In this document: piece by piece, positions 53,688 to 62,100 of the stretch
Position numbering within the stretch: position 1 is the first letter of the stretch
Layout: every line of letters begins with the position of its first letter
Source: Thainema sp966674685
GTDB lineage: Bacteria; Cyanobacteriota; Cyanobacteriia; Phormidesmidales; Phormidesmidaceae
Reading direction: 5' to 3'
Length of the DNA: 64,000 nucleotides
Assembly: GCA_966674685.1 (NCBI GenBank)
Contig: CBKWJC010000005.1
Span: 60,508 to 124,507 of the forward strand
Made by a program: the position numbers and the translations under genes
Notes under the pieces: generated by a model
Told to the model about the DNA's origin: nothing
Database searches by the model: none
Seen by the model: the letters and a program-made list of their open reading frames with translations, nothing else

Positions 53688-54558
53688 GGGTTTCTTCCCG
53701 TCCGAGGGGTGTAATCACCGTCACTGCCAGATTAACTCGCGTACGGGCAGGCAGCTCCACCGTAAACCGCCCATCCCGATTCAGCGGCTGCGGTTCATTT
53801 TCAATCAGCACAATATTGACTGGATCAACCTCGCCAACCAGCAGCAACCGACGCTGAGACCCGGAAAACTGACGCCGAATTCGATAGTTTAAGCTTGTAT
53901 CATTCCGCAACGGCACGGCTGGAGCAGGTGGTTCCCCCGGAATCGTAAAATTCTGAAACCCACCCGGCACATCTACCGCCGCGCCTTCTGCGGTGGTTTC
54001 AACTCGCCCTTCCAAAGTTGCGATCGCCATCCGGCCATCGGTATGCACGTTGATGCCAAAATCTGTACCTCGCACACCACTCACCCCCGCTGGCGTCCGA
54101 ATTTCCAACTCTGATCCCCGATGCGTGAAGGTTCGAACCCGCAATCGCGCTTGCCCTTGACTCACATATAAATGCGTAATTCGCCCATTATCTGGCGCAT
54201 ATTCCAAGGTCTGCACTCGCAGATTTGTTTGTTCGGCCACATCGATAAAACCAATACCCGTATCCACTTCCAGCGTCGCTGTTGCATCCCGTCCTGTGTT
54301 GATTCCTTCTCCCACCTGCTGCAACCGATCCCCAACCTTGGCCGGACGAGTATCATTGCCCTTCAGATAGTTCACATTACCAGCCACATCACGAATCGAC
54401 AGCCAGCGGTTAATCCGAGCCGGAATAGACTGCTGTGCATAACTTTGCAGCACTGTCCCGCCCAAACTGGTCAAGGCGATCGCTCCTAGAAAAACAGCGA
54501 CCCGAAACCGCCAATTTACGAACCGAGACTGAGAAGCGAAAATCCGTAAACGTGTCAT
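53665..54558 (-). CDS. FecR-domain exported protein
   Basis: The 297-residue protein has a signal or anchor segment (FRVAVFLGAIALTSLGGTVL), a FecR-like domain (residues about 60-200; GDRLQQVGEGINTGRDATAT, LEIRTPAGVSGVRGTDFGIN) and a C-terminal beta domain (ending VTVITPLGREETHEILVRP). In this genus of proteins FecR acts as a periplasmic sensor; here its partner seems to be the overlapping CHASE2 kinase, not a sigma factor. LysM is not seen. ATG 54558. Confidence 0.9.
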   Translation of the reverse strand: MTRLRIFASQSRFVNWRFRVAVFLGAIALTSLGGTVLQSYAQQSIPARINRWLSIRDVAGNVNYLKGNDTRPAKVGDRLQQVGEGINTGRDATATLEVDTGIGFIDVAEQTNLRVQTLEYAPDNGRITHLYVSQGQARLRVRTFTHRGSELEIRTPAGVSGVRGTDFGINVHTDGRMAIATLEGRVETTAEGAAVDVPGGFQNFTIPGEPPAPAVPLRNDTSLNYRIRRQFSGSQRRLLLVGEVDPVNIVLIENEPQPLNRDGRFTVELPARTRVNLAVTVITPLGREETHEILVRP

Positions 54559-54671
54559 GACCAGTTATCAAGATGACGGCAGTGATCTCAAAAGCCTAAT
54601 TTTATTTATGAAAATCGTACCTCATCTTGATTTTGACAATAGACTTTATTGGAAATAAAGTTTTTGGGGTT

Positions 54672-54718
54672 GGAAATTGTTTGGTAGCGCGGCTGAGCCA
54701 CGCTACCAAACAATTTCC
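54672..54718. terminator. Perfect 18-bp hairpin between cutA and FecR
   Basis: GGAAATTGTTTGGTAGCG and its complement enclose a CGGCTGAGCCA-type apex. It lies downstream of the minus-strand cutA gene (or upstream of the FecR operon). Spacer 54559-54778 holds no gene. Confidence 0.65.
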
Positions 54719-54778
54719 GATAAAGTTTAATAAACCTCCTGCATGAATTGTTGTGCGGTGGTGCTGCACAACATAGCA

Positions 54779-55105
54779 TCATTTGCCCAGGCATTCTGAT
54801 ATCCAATTTAGGTAAGCGGTTGCTCCCTGTTGAATCGGCAAGGCAATGATTTCAGGCAAATCATAAGAATGCAATACCTGTATTCGGGCGGCAAGCTGGT
54901 CAAAGTGAGCCAAATCGGTCTTGATCATTAACTGCCATTCCTGATCCTGCTGCACCTCATTCTGCCAGGTATACACCGACTGAACCGGGGTGAAGTTGAC
55001 ACAGGCCGCTAGCTTTTCTTGTACGAGTGCATGTGCGATCGCACGAGCTTCCTCCTCCGATCCAGCCGTTACCAGTACCACACCGAATGTTGTCATCGCT
55101 GTCAT
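54779..55105 (-). CDS. cutA: Divalent-cation tolerance protein CutA
   Basis: CutA is a trimeric small protein with a ferredoxin-like fold, linked to copper tolerance in E. coli though its role elsewhere is unclear. The 108-residue product shows VVLVTAGSEEEARAIAHALV, LAACVNFTPVQSVYTWQ, DQEWQLMIKTD and SYDLPEIIALPIQQGATAYL, all characteristic. Starts at 55105 and 55096 are both possible; the longer frame to 55147 would overlap the upstream pentapeptide gene. The start lies just 7 bases after that gene's stop, suggesting translational coupling. Confidence 0.93.
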   Translation of the reverse strand: MTAMTTFGVVLVTAGSEEEARAIAHALVQEKLAACVNFTPVQSVYTWQNEVQQDQEWQLMIKTDLAHFDQLAARIQVLHSYDLPEIIALPIQQGATAYLNWISECLGK

Positions 55106-55112
55106 CACTAAA

Positions 55113-56063
55113 CTAAATACCCATGCTGGTAAAACCAGGGCCACCATCCCACAGCCGTGCCGCCTGTAGCGTTGCCCGCGTCGATTGGTTTGACCAGGTG
55201 GTCTGACCCGATGCGATCGACATCAGATAATCATATTCCCGCTTGGTCATCCAGCCACCCGTAAACTCTGCCCCCTCAATCTTGACATCAATTAAATTTG
55301 AACCTCGCAGATCCGCTGCACTCAAATCGGCCCGACTCAGATCTGAATCGTGCAAGTCCGCGTGATCTAAGTCGGCTCCGCTTAAATCCGCTGCATTTAA
55401 ATTAGCCTGCCCCAACCGAATGCCCCGCATCCGGGCCGCACTCAGGTTAGTCGCAACTAAACTAGCACCTTCTAGGTTTGCACCGCTCAGCCGCGCACCA
55501 CTCAGGTTGGCACCATTTAGATCAACGCCACGCAAATCGACGCCGTTTAGATAGGCATCTTCCAAATTTACGCCCGTCAAACAGGCTCCATCCAAACAGG
55601 CTCCACTCAGCCGCGCACCGCTCAAATTGGCCCAGTTCAGATTGGCACCCGCCAAATTGGCGCCCCGAAAATTCACGCCTTGCAAATTCGCACCACACAA
55701 ATTGGCTCCAGCTAAATTCGCGAGTCGAAAATTGGCATAGCTCAGGTTCGCGCCGCTCAGTTGCGCTTCTGCCAAATTCGATTTCACCATGAATGCGCCC
55801 TGTAAATTTGCTTTCGTCAAGTGGGCACCAATTAAACTCCCTTCGCTCCACTTGATAAAACTGAGATCGGCCCAGGTTAAGCGAGCCTGATACAGATTTG
55901 AGCGCGTCAAAAATGCACGACTCAGGTTAATCCCGGTTAAGTCGGCATAGGACAAATCGAGATTGACCAGAATCTTGCTGCTGAGATCAGCCCCCCGCAG
56001 ATGCACCCCGTTGAAATCGCGATATCCCGTTTCGTAGAGCTGCAAAAAATAAACGACTTTCAT
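55113..56063 (-). CDS. Pentapeptide repeat protein, upstream of cutA
   Basis: From ATG 56063 the 316-residue protein starts MKVVYFLQLYETGYRDFNGV, a cap common in cyanobacterial pentapeptide proteins, followed by about 45 A(D/N)LXX repeats from residue 25 to 275 and a short tail with MTKREYDYLMSIASGQ. The frame is open further upstream to ATG 56198, adding 45 mostly Thr/Ala residues (TATTTTATDTTTAAIAMTTA) without similarity to a cap; the true start may be either. It is followed after 7 bases by cutA. Confidence 0.9.
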   Translation of the reverse strand: MKVVYFLQLYETGYRDFNGVHLRGADLSSKILVNLDLSYADLTGINLSRAFLTRSNLYQARLTWADLSFIKWSEGSLIGAHLTKANLQGAFMVKSNLAEAQLSGANLSYANFRLANLAGANLCGANLQGVNFRGANLAGANLNWANLSGARLSGACLDGACLTGVNLEDAYLNGVDLRGVDLNGANLSGARLSGANLEGASLVATNLSAARMRGIRLGQANLNAADLSGADLDHADLHDSDLSRADLSAADLRGSNLIDVKIEGAEFTGGWMTKREYDYLMSIASGQTTWSNQSTRATLQAARLWDGGPGFTSMGI

Positions 56064-56324
56064 GGGCTGCTGATTCTGGCAAGCAGTTGAATCAGATTGT
56101 GTCCAAGCAGTAGTCATTGCGATCGCGGCTGTCGTCGTATCAGTTGCCGTTGTTGTAGTCGCTGTCATCGTCACCATTGCTGCACCTGACGGATACATAG
56201 ATACATGGAGAGTGGGTCGCTATTACGCTATGTATTCCCTAAAACAAACGCTAGAATCCGTCATCTTCACGGTTTTATACAGAAACGCTGTCAAATCCGC
56301 ACATTTGCATAATGGGCACAGCGT

Positions 56325-56426
56325 TATCCAAAATCAGTTAAAACCGAATGAGCGACGTTTTGTAAAATGCTTGCCAAGCGAGCGTTTTGCAAAACATCAA
56401 TTGGATTCTGACACATGGATTTGATA
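56325..56426. repeat. Palindromic dispersed repeat, family A copy 6 (diverged)
   Basis: On the minus strand it reads GTATCAAATCCATGTGTCAG, then AATCCAATTGATGTTTTGCA, AAACGCTCGCTTGGCAAGCA and ends AACTGATTTTGGATA. It aligns along its whole length with copy 2 but is the most diverged. It lies in spacer 56199-56530 with no gene. Confidence 0.7.
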
Positions 56427-56530
56427 CTCATTATTTAGTCCAATTTCCAACTTAAGACAGCAACCACAACTTGTGTGGAACCGTTACATTTGTTTTGATG
56501 TATCGCTGTGAAACTTAACCGTCGGTAATT

Positions 56531-57220
56531 ATGGTTAGAAAAATCGGCTTTGGCCTACTGTGGATTGGCTTTGTCAGCTACGCAGTTTTACTAGCTCCGC
56601 CCAATCAACCGGATACGTTTGACTTGATCCTACGCATGTCCACGGGTGACTGGGCGGGCATTAATCCGCTGATTATTGCTCTATTCAATCTGATGGGCAT
56701 CTGGCCGATGATTTATGCCTGTCTGCTCTTAGCTGATGGTCGCAATCAAAAACTACGGGCCTGGCCGTTTCTGATCGGTTCGTTTGGCCTCGGCGCATTT
56801 ACGCTATTACCGTATCTAGCACTACGGCAGCCCAATCCCACATTTATAGGTGTCAAAAACTGGCTGATCCGTCTACTGGATGCTCGAATGACTGGTGTGT
56901 TACTCGCACTTGGTGCGATCGCACTTCTCATCTATGGCTTCAGTCAAGGCAACTGGTCAGACTACATCTACGAATGGCAAACCCGCCGCTTCGTCCACGT
57001 CATGAGCTTAGACTTTGTCATGCTCTGTCTCCTTTTCCCCGCTCTACTGGGCGACGACATGGCCCGCCGGGGCTGGCAGAACCAATCTGCCATCTTCTGG
57101 TCAGTTGCACTCCTGCCCTTGATTGGCCCACTGGTGTACCTAATCGTTCGCCCGTCACTACAGCCGACTAATTCAGACAGGACAGAACCCACCCAGCCCG
57201 AACCTGCATCAGTTGCCTAA
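56531..57220 (+). CDS. Polytopic membrane protein, unknown
   Basis: The 229-residue protein has about six transmembrane helices (for example IGFGLLWIGFVSYAVLLAPP, LIIALFNLMGIWPMIYACLL, LLALGAIALLIYGFSQG, SVALLPLIGPLVYLIVRP). The loop with DLILRMSTGDWAGINPL and the FFVHVMSLDF-like RRFVHVMSLDFVMLCLLFPA are probably conserved. The family is found in cyanobacteria and plastid-bearing eukaryotes, as far as I recall, but has no known function. ATG 56531 with no strong ribosome-binding site. Two hairpins follow. Confidence 0.75.
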   Translation: MVRKIGFGLLWIGFVSYAVLLAPPNQPDTFDLILRMSTGDWAGINPLIIALFNLMGIWPMIYACLLLADGRNQKLRAWPFLIGSFGLGAFTLLPYLALRQPNPTFIGVKNWLIRLLDARMTGVLLALGAIALLIYGFSQGNWSDYIYEWQTRRFVHVMSLDFVMLCLLFPALLGDDMARRGWQNQSAIFWSVALLPLIGPLVYLIVRPSLQPTNSDRTEPTQPEPASVA

Positions 57221-57226
57221 TCTTCG

Positions 57227-57270
57227 TCATATCCGCAGGGGCAAATGGCTATTTGCCCCTGCGGATATGA
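57227..57270. terminator. Perfect 20-bp hairpin after the membrane-protein gene
   Basis: TCATATCCGCAGGGGCAAAT (57227-57246) pairs perfectly with its complement at 57251-57270 around GGCT. It begins six bases after the stop codon and likely terminates the plus-strand gene. Confidence 0.75.
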
Positions 57271-57301
57271 CAATCATTGCAGGTATTTTCTATCCAAAAT
57301 G

Positions 57302-57333
57302 AAAGAGAGGCGTGCGATCGCACGCCTCTCTTT
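57302..57333. terminator. Palindrome containing HIP1, downstream of rpmF
   Basis: AAAGAGAGGCGTGCGATCGC continues to a perfect 32-bp palindrome centred on the HIP1 octamer, with T residues following on the plus strand. It lies between two convergent stop codons. Confidence 0.7.
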
Positions 57334-57364
57334 TGAGAATTCGAGATGAGAGCAACGAGCAACT

Positions 57365-57544
57365 TTACTCTTCGTCTTCGTCTCCATCTTCATCCGTAGG
57401 ATAAACAAAACCTTTGGAGCGTCCGGTCAGAATTGACTTACCGAGAGAAAGTGCCTTTTCAGCTTCAAACGATGCCTTCCGACTCCAGCTCGCACGACGC
57501 TTATCCCGCTTTGATTTTGAGGTTTTCTTCTTTGGAACCGCCAT
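57365..57544 (-). CDS. rpmF: Ribosomal protein bL32
   Basis: The 59-residue protein starts MAVPKKKTSKSKRDKRRASW, continues SRKASFEAEKALSLGKSIL and TGRSKGFVYPTDEDGDEDEE. The N-terminal AVPKKKTSKSKRDKRRA is the bL32 signature; the C-terminal acidic tail is a common cyanobacterial feature. bL32 is a component of the large ribosomal subunit. It is easily missed because of its length. It starts at ATG 57544, followed at its 3' side by a HIP1-centred palindrome, and lies 77 bases from the end of the YihY gene. Confidence 0.97.
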   Translation of the reverse strand: MAVPKKKTSKSKRDKRRASWSRKASFEAEKALSLGKSILTGRSKGFVYPTDEDGDEDEE

Positions 57545-57621
57545 GACCGTATTGCCTGATCAAAACTCTACAACCTTTCTATATTAGATTATTTGTCCTA
57601 AACTCCCAAATATTTTTTTGA

Positions 57622-58602
57622 TTAAAACAAACCCGGTACCTTCCACTTGCGTCGCCGCTGCTCCTGCATCATTTCACCCACGACAACGTTAAGCTGATCG
57701 CCCAGCAGCACAGCCAGCGACGAAAACTGGAGCCACAGCAGCAGCACGATGATGGCCCCAACTGCACCATACGCCTTGTTGTAGTTGCCAAATTGGGATA
57801 CGTAGTAGCGAAATCCGCTGGAAATTGCTGCCCACAGCAAAGCAGCCAGCATCGCCCCTGGCACTAGCGGCTTACCATTAATCCAGCGACTGGGGCCAAA
57901 CCGATAGAGCAGCGAAAACGCCGACGAGACAATGAACAGGGTCAACGGCCAAATCAGCAGTTGCCGCAGCCCCTGTATCCATTCCCCTACGACTTCTCCC
58001 TGTTGAGCAATCAGTTGCTTCACCATCAAGTCACTCACCAGAAAAAGGCCCGACGCGAGGAACAGCAGCATAACAATACTAATCGTCAGCGTCAGCGAGA
58101 TAATTTTTGCTTTCCAAAACGGTCGCGCTTCCTGCGGCGGAATCTGATGAATTTGATCCAGAGCGCGCATCGCCGCGCTCATCGTCGCCGAAGAAGCCCA
58201 AATTGCAAAGACAAAACTGATAGAAAATAAGCCGCGATTCTGACTACCACTAATTTCAGTGGCAAAGTTCTGAATCAGTGTCATCACCTCATAGGGCGCT
58301 AATTCACTGACTCGTAAGGCTAAACGCTCAAATGTAGACTGTAAAGAAGGCGATAAACCAATCGCAGTCAAAATCACCAGAATGCTCGGAAATAGACCCA
58401 ACATCGCGTTAAACGCCATTTCTGATGCCAAACTGGGTAATCGTTGCTGGAGCGCTCGCTTAACAGTTTGGTAAAGGGTCTGAATCGTCAGGTAGCGGAA
58501 AAACCAAAAGAAGCGTTTCGGTGTGGCCTGCGATCGCAGATACACGGCCTGCACCGTATTCTGAACGGTATCTCGAACATTTTCGCGAAGGTCTCGATAC
58601 AC
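57622..58602 (-). CDS. YihY/BrkB-family inner membrane protein
   Basis: The 326-residue protein has a cytosolic N terminus, then about six transmembrane helices in the YihY arrangement (FNAMLGLFPSILVILTAIGL, FVFAIWASSATMSAAMRALD, IISLTLTISIVMLLFLASGL, PGAMLAALLWAAISSGFRYY, YGAVGAIIVLLLWLQFSSLA). The family was once called RNase BN by mistake; its role is uncertain, possibly transport. It starts at GTG 58602 and precedes rpmF on the same strand. Confidence 0.92.
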   Translation of the reverse strand: MYRDLRENVRDTVQNTVQAVYLRSQATPKRFFWFFRYLTIQTLYQTVKRALQQRLPSLASEMAFNAMLGLFPSILVILTAIGLSPSLQSTFERLALRVSELAPYEVMTLIQNFATEISGSQNRGLFSISFVFAIWASSATMSAAMRALDQIHQIPPQEARPFWKAKIISLTLTISIVMLLFLASGLFLVSDLMVKQLIAQQGEVVGEWIQGLRQLLIWPLTLFIVSSAFSLLYRFGPSRWINGKPLVPGAMLAALLWAAISSGFRYYVSQFGNYNKAYGAVGAIIVLLLWLQFSSLAVLLGDQLNVVVGEMMQEQRRRKWKVPGLF

Positions 58603-58857
58603 CTAACCGTCTCACTAATACCCTAGATGGATTCGTTGATAACAGAGTTTAACGCATGTGCGATCGCAAAACACGCTTATCACTGTATTGATCCCCGATC
58701 GCTACCGATTCTTTTACACAAGTATGCTATCCGAAGCCAGGATACACAATTGAGATTCAATTGGTGTTTCCCGAAGTGCCAAAATTTATATCTATATAAT
58801 TGGAATTAAAATAATCAAACTGAAACAAATTAGCAGATCGAGCGCAATTGAGCTAAA

Positions 58858-59032
58858 AACCCAAAATCGAGGGAGCACCTCCGTGGGGACGCCCCCCAGT
58901 TTTCGGTGAAATCGGTTTATATCAACCTAAGTAGGTTGGCATCGATAAACGCATCTAAAAAACCGGGGAGCCACCCCGGAGGAATCCTCCCTCGGTTTTT
59001 AGAGATGCATTTATTTTGATGCAGCGACTTAC
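58858..59032. repeat. Dispersed repeat, family C copy 2, with two terminator-like hairpins
   Basis: On the minus strand it reads GCTGCATCAAAATAAATGCA, a hairpin between CTAAAAACC and GGTTTTTTAG, GATGCCAACCTACTTAGGTT and a second hairpin AAAACTGGGG...TCGATTTT. It matches copy 1 at 44294-44390 in order and wording. The remaining spacer 58603-59161 holds no gene; a T-rich AT stretch lies near 58783-58830. No cobalamin riboswitch features could be made out before metH. Confidence 0.7.
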
Positions 59033-59161
59033 TGTAAACGATAAACCAGCAAATCGAGCCAGAATTCGGCACAATAATTCAAGCTCCATTTTTCCCTGAT
59101 TTACAGGCTCACTGCCAACTTTTCGACGACCTTTAAGGAATCTTGTTGTAACGACTGACCA

Positions 59162-62100
59162 ATGAAAAGCGTATTTCTCGACCATCTCCGCAGTCCCAAT
59201 CGTCCTGTCCTCGTATTTGACGGTGCAATGGGCACATCGCTGCAAACGCAAAATCTCACAGCAGCCGATTTTGGAGGTGCAGAGTATGAAGGCTGCAATG
59301 AGTATTTAGTCGAAACGAAGCCGGAAGCCGTCGAGAAAGTCCATCGCGGATTTTTAGACGTTGGCGCAGACGTCATCGAAACTGACACATTTGGCGGCAC
59401 ATCCCTTGTCCTCGCCGAATATGATCTGGCCGACAAAGCTTATGAACTGAATCGGAAAGCTGCCGAAATTGCCAAGCGCGTTGCCGCTGAATATTCCACG
59501 CCCGAAAAACCACGCTTTGTTGCGGGTTCGATGGGGCCAGGCACAAAACTGCCGACGCTCGGCCATATTGATTTCGATACACTCAAGTCTGCCTATGTGG
59601 AGCAAGCGCAGGGACTTTACGACGGTGGCGTCGATCTCTTCATTATCGAAACCTGCCAAGACGTGCTGCAAATCAAAGCAGCCTTAAATGCGATTGAAGA
59701 AGTCTTTGCAGAACGGGGTGAGCGGCGTCCGCTCATGGTCTCAATCACGATGGAAGTGATGGGCACCATGCTGGTCGGCACCGAAATCAGCGCTGCATTA
59801 ACGATTCTAGAACCCTACAACATCGACATTCTGGGCCTAAACTGCGCCACTGGCCCAGACAAGATGAAAGAGCATATCAAATATCTTTCTGAGCATTCAC
59901 CGTTCATCATTTCCTGCATTCCCAACGCGGGCTTACCCGAAAATGTGGGGGGGCAAGCTCACTACCGCCTGACGCCGATGGAACTGCGGATGGCGCTAAT
60001 GCATTTCGTTGAAGATCTGGGTGTCCAAGTTGTTGGCGGCTGCTGCGGCACGCGACCTGACCATATTCAGCAGCTGGTTGAGATGTCGAAAGACCTGCAT
60101 CCGAAGGATCGGCAAATTGGCGATCGCAACTCAACGCCTACCCCTTATCAACCTCTACCGTTTACGCCAGCAGCAGCCTCCATCTACAGCACCCAGCCCT
60201 ACGACCAAGACAATTCGTTCCTGATCGTAGGTGAGCGCCTCAACGCCAGCGGTTCTAAAAAGTGCCGCGAAATGCTGCTGGCTGAAGATTGGGACGGATT
60301 GGTATCTCTAGCTAAATCCCAGATTAAAGAAGGTGCCCATGTTCTAGACGTCAACGTAGACTACGTAGGCCGTAATGGCGAAAGCGATATGCACGAGTTA
60401 GTGTCTCGCCTGGTCAACACCGTTACGCTGCCGCTGATGCTCGACTCAACCGAGTGGACAAAAATGGAGGCGGGCCTCAAGGTGGCGGGCGGCAAGTGCC
60501 TTTTGAACTCCACCAACTATGAAGACGGAGAAGAACGCTTCTTCAAAGTTCTGGAACTGGCCAAACAGTATGGTGCCGGAATCGTCGTTGGTACAATTGA
60601 TGAAGACGGCATGGCTCGTACAGCCGAGAAGAAGTTCCAAATTGCCCAGCGTGCCTATCGGGATGCGATTGAGTACGGCATTCCGGCTCATGAAATCTTT
60701 TTCGATCCGCTGGCTCTACCCATTTCAACCGGAATTGAAGAAGACCGCGCCAACGGCAAAGCAACCATCGAAGCCATTCGCCAAATTCGTCAAAACCTGC
60801 CGGGTTGCCACATTATTCTAGGCGTTTCAAACATTTCCTTTGGTCTCAACTCTGCCGCCCGCGTCACCCTCAACTCCGTCTTCCTGCACGACGCCATGGA
60901 GCAGGGTATGGATGCCGCCATTGTCAGCGCCAGCAAAATTTTACCTCTGGCCAAAATTGAACCGGAGCATCAGCAGATTTGCCGCGACCTAATCTGCGAT
61001 CGCAGGCAGTTTGATGGCGACATTTGCACCTATGACCCGCTGACCAAGCTGACAGAGCTGTTCGCTGGGAAAAAAGCGACTCAGCTTCGCTCCGATACGT
61101 CTAACCTTTCTCTGGAAGAGCGGCTGAAGCAGCACATCATCGATGGCGAACGCATTGGCCTCGAAGACGTTCTCAAGCAAGCCTTAGACAAGTATCCGCC
61201 CCTCGACATCATCAATATCTACCTGCTTGACGGCATGAAAGTCGTGGGTGATCTGTTTGGATCGGGTCAAATGCAGTTACCGTTCGTGCTGCAATCTGCC
61301 GAAACCATGAAAGCCGCAGTGGCTTATTTGGAACCGTTCATGGATAAGGAAGACGGTGCTGACAATGCCAAAGGCACGGTTATCATTGCCACTGTCAAAG
61401 GTGACGTACATGACATTGGCAAAAACCTGGTCGATATTATCCTGTCCAACAATGGCTATCGGGTGATTAACCTAGGCATTAAGCAACCTGTCGAAAACAT
61501 TATTGCAGCCTATGAGGAACACCAAGCGGACTGTATTGCCATGAGCGGTCTGCTGGTGAAGTCCACGGCCTTTATGAAAGATAACCTAGAGGTCTTTAAC
61601 GAACGAGGCATTACTGTCCCTGTAATTCTCGGTGGTGCAGCGCTCACGCCGAAGTTTGTGAATGAAGACTGCCAAAATACCTACAAGGGCAGGGTGATTT
61701 ACGGCAAGGATGCGTTTGCCGATTTGCACTTCATGGATAAGCTGATGCCTGCCAAAGCGGCTGAAAACTGGAGCGATCTCCAGGGCTTTTTAGATGAGGT
61801 CGATCAGGTTGACGAGAGCACAACCATTGCTTCAAGTAACGGTCAGTCTGCTCCAGTCAAAGAAGCCTCTCCAGCAAACGATCAAACCGATTCAGAACCT
61901 TTAGTCATCGACACTCGACGATCAGAAGCTGTTGATGTCGATATTGAACGGCCTACCCCGCCCTTCTGGGGCACCAAAGTTCTCCAGCCGCAAGACATTC
62001 CTCTGGATGAAATCTTCAGCTATCTTGATTTACAAGCGCTGTTCGTTGGTCAGTGGCAGTTCCGCAAACCCAAAGAACAAACGCGGGAAGACTATGACCA

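Noticed and set aside
56212..56424. 70-codon plus-strand frame before the membrane-protein gene
   Set aside because: It lies largely in a family A repeat and lacks protein-like features.
59033..59161. Possible cobalamin or SAM riboswitch before metH
   Set aside because: I could not find a B12-box or SAM-type motif in the short leader; only a family C repeat lies further upstream.
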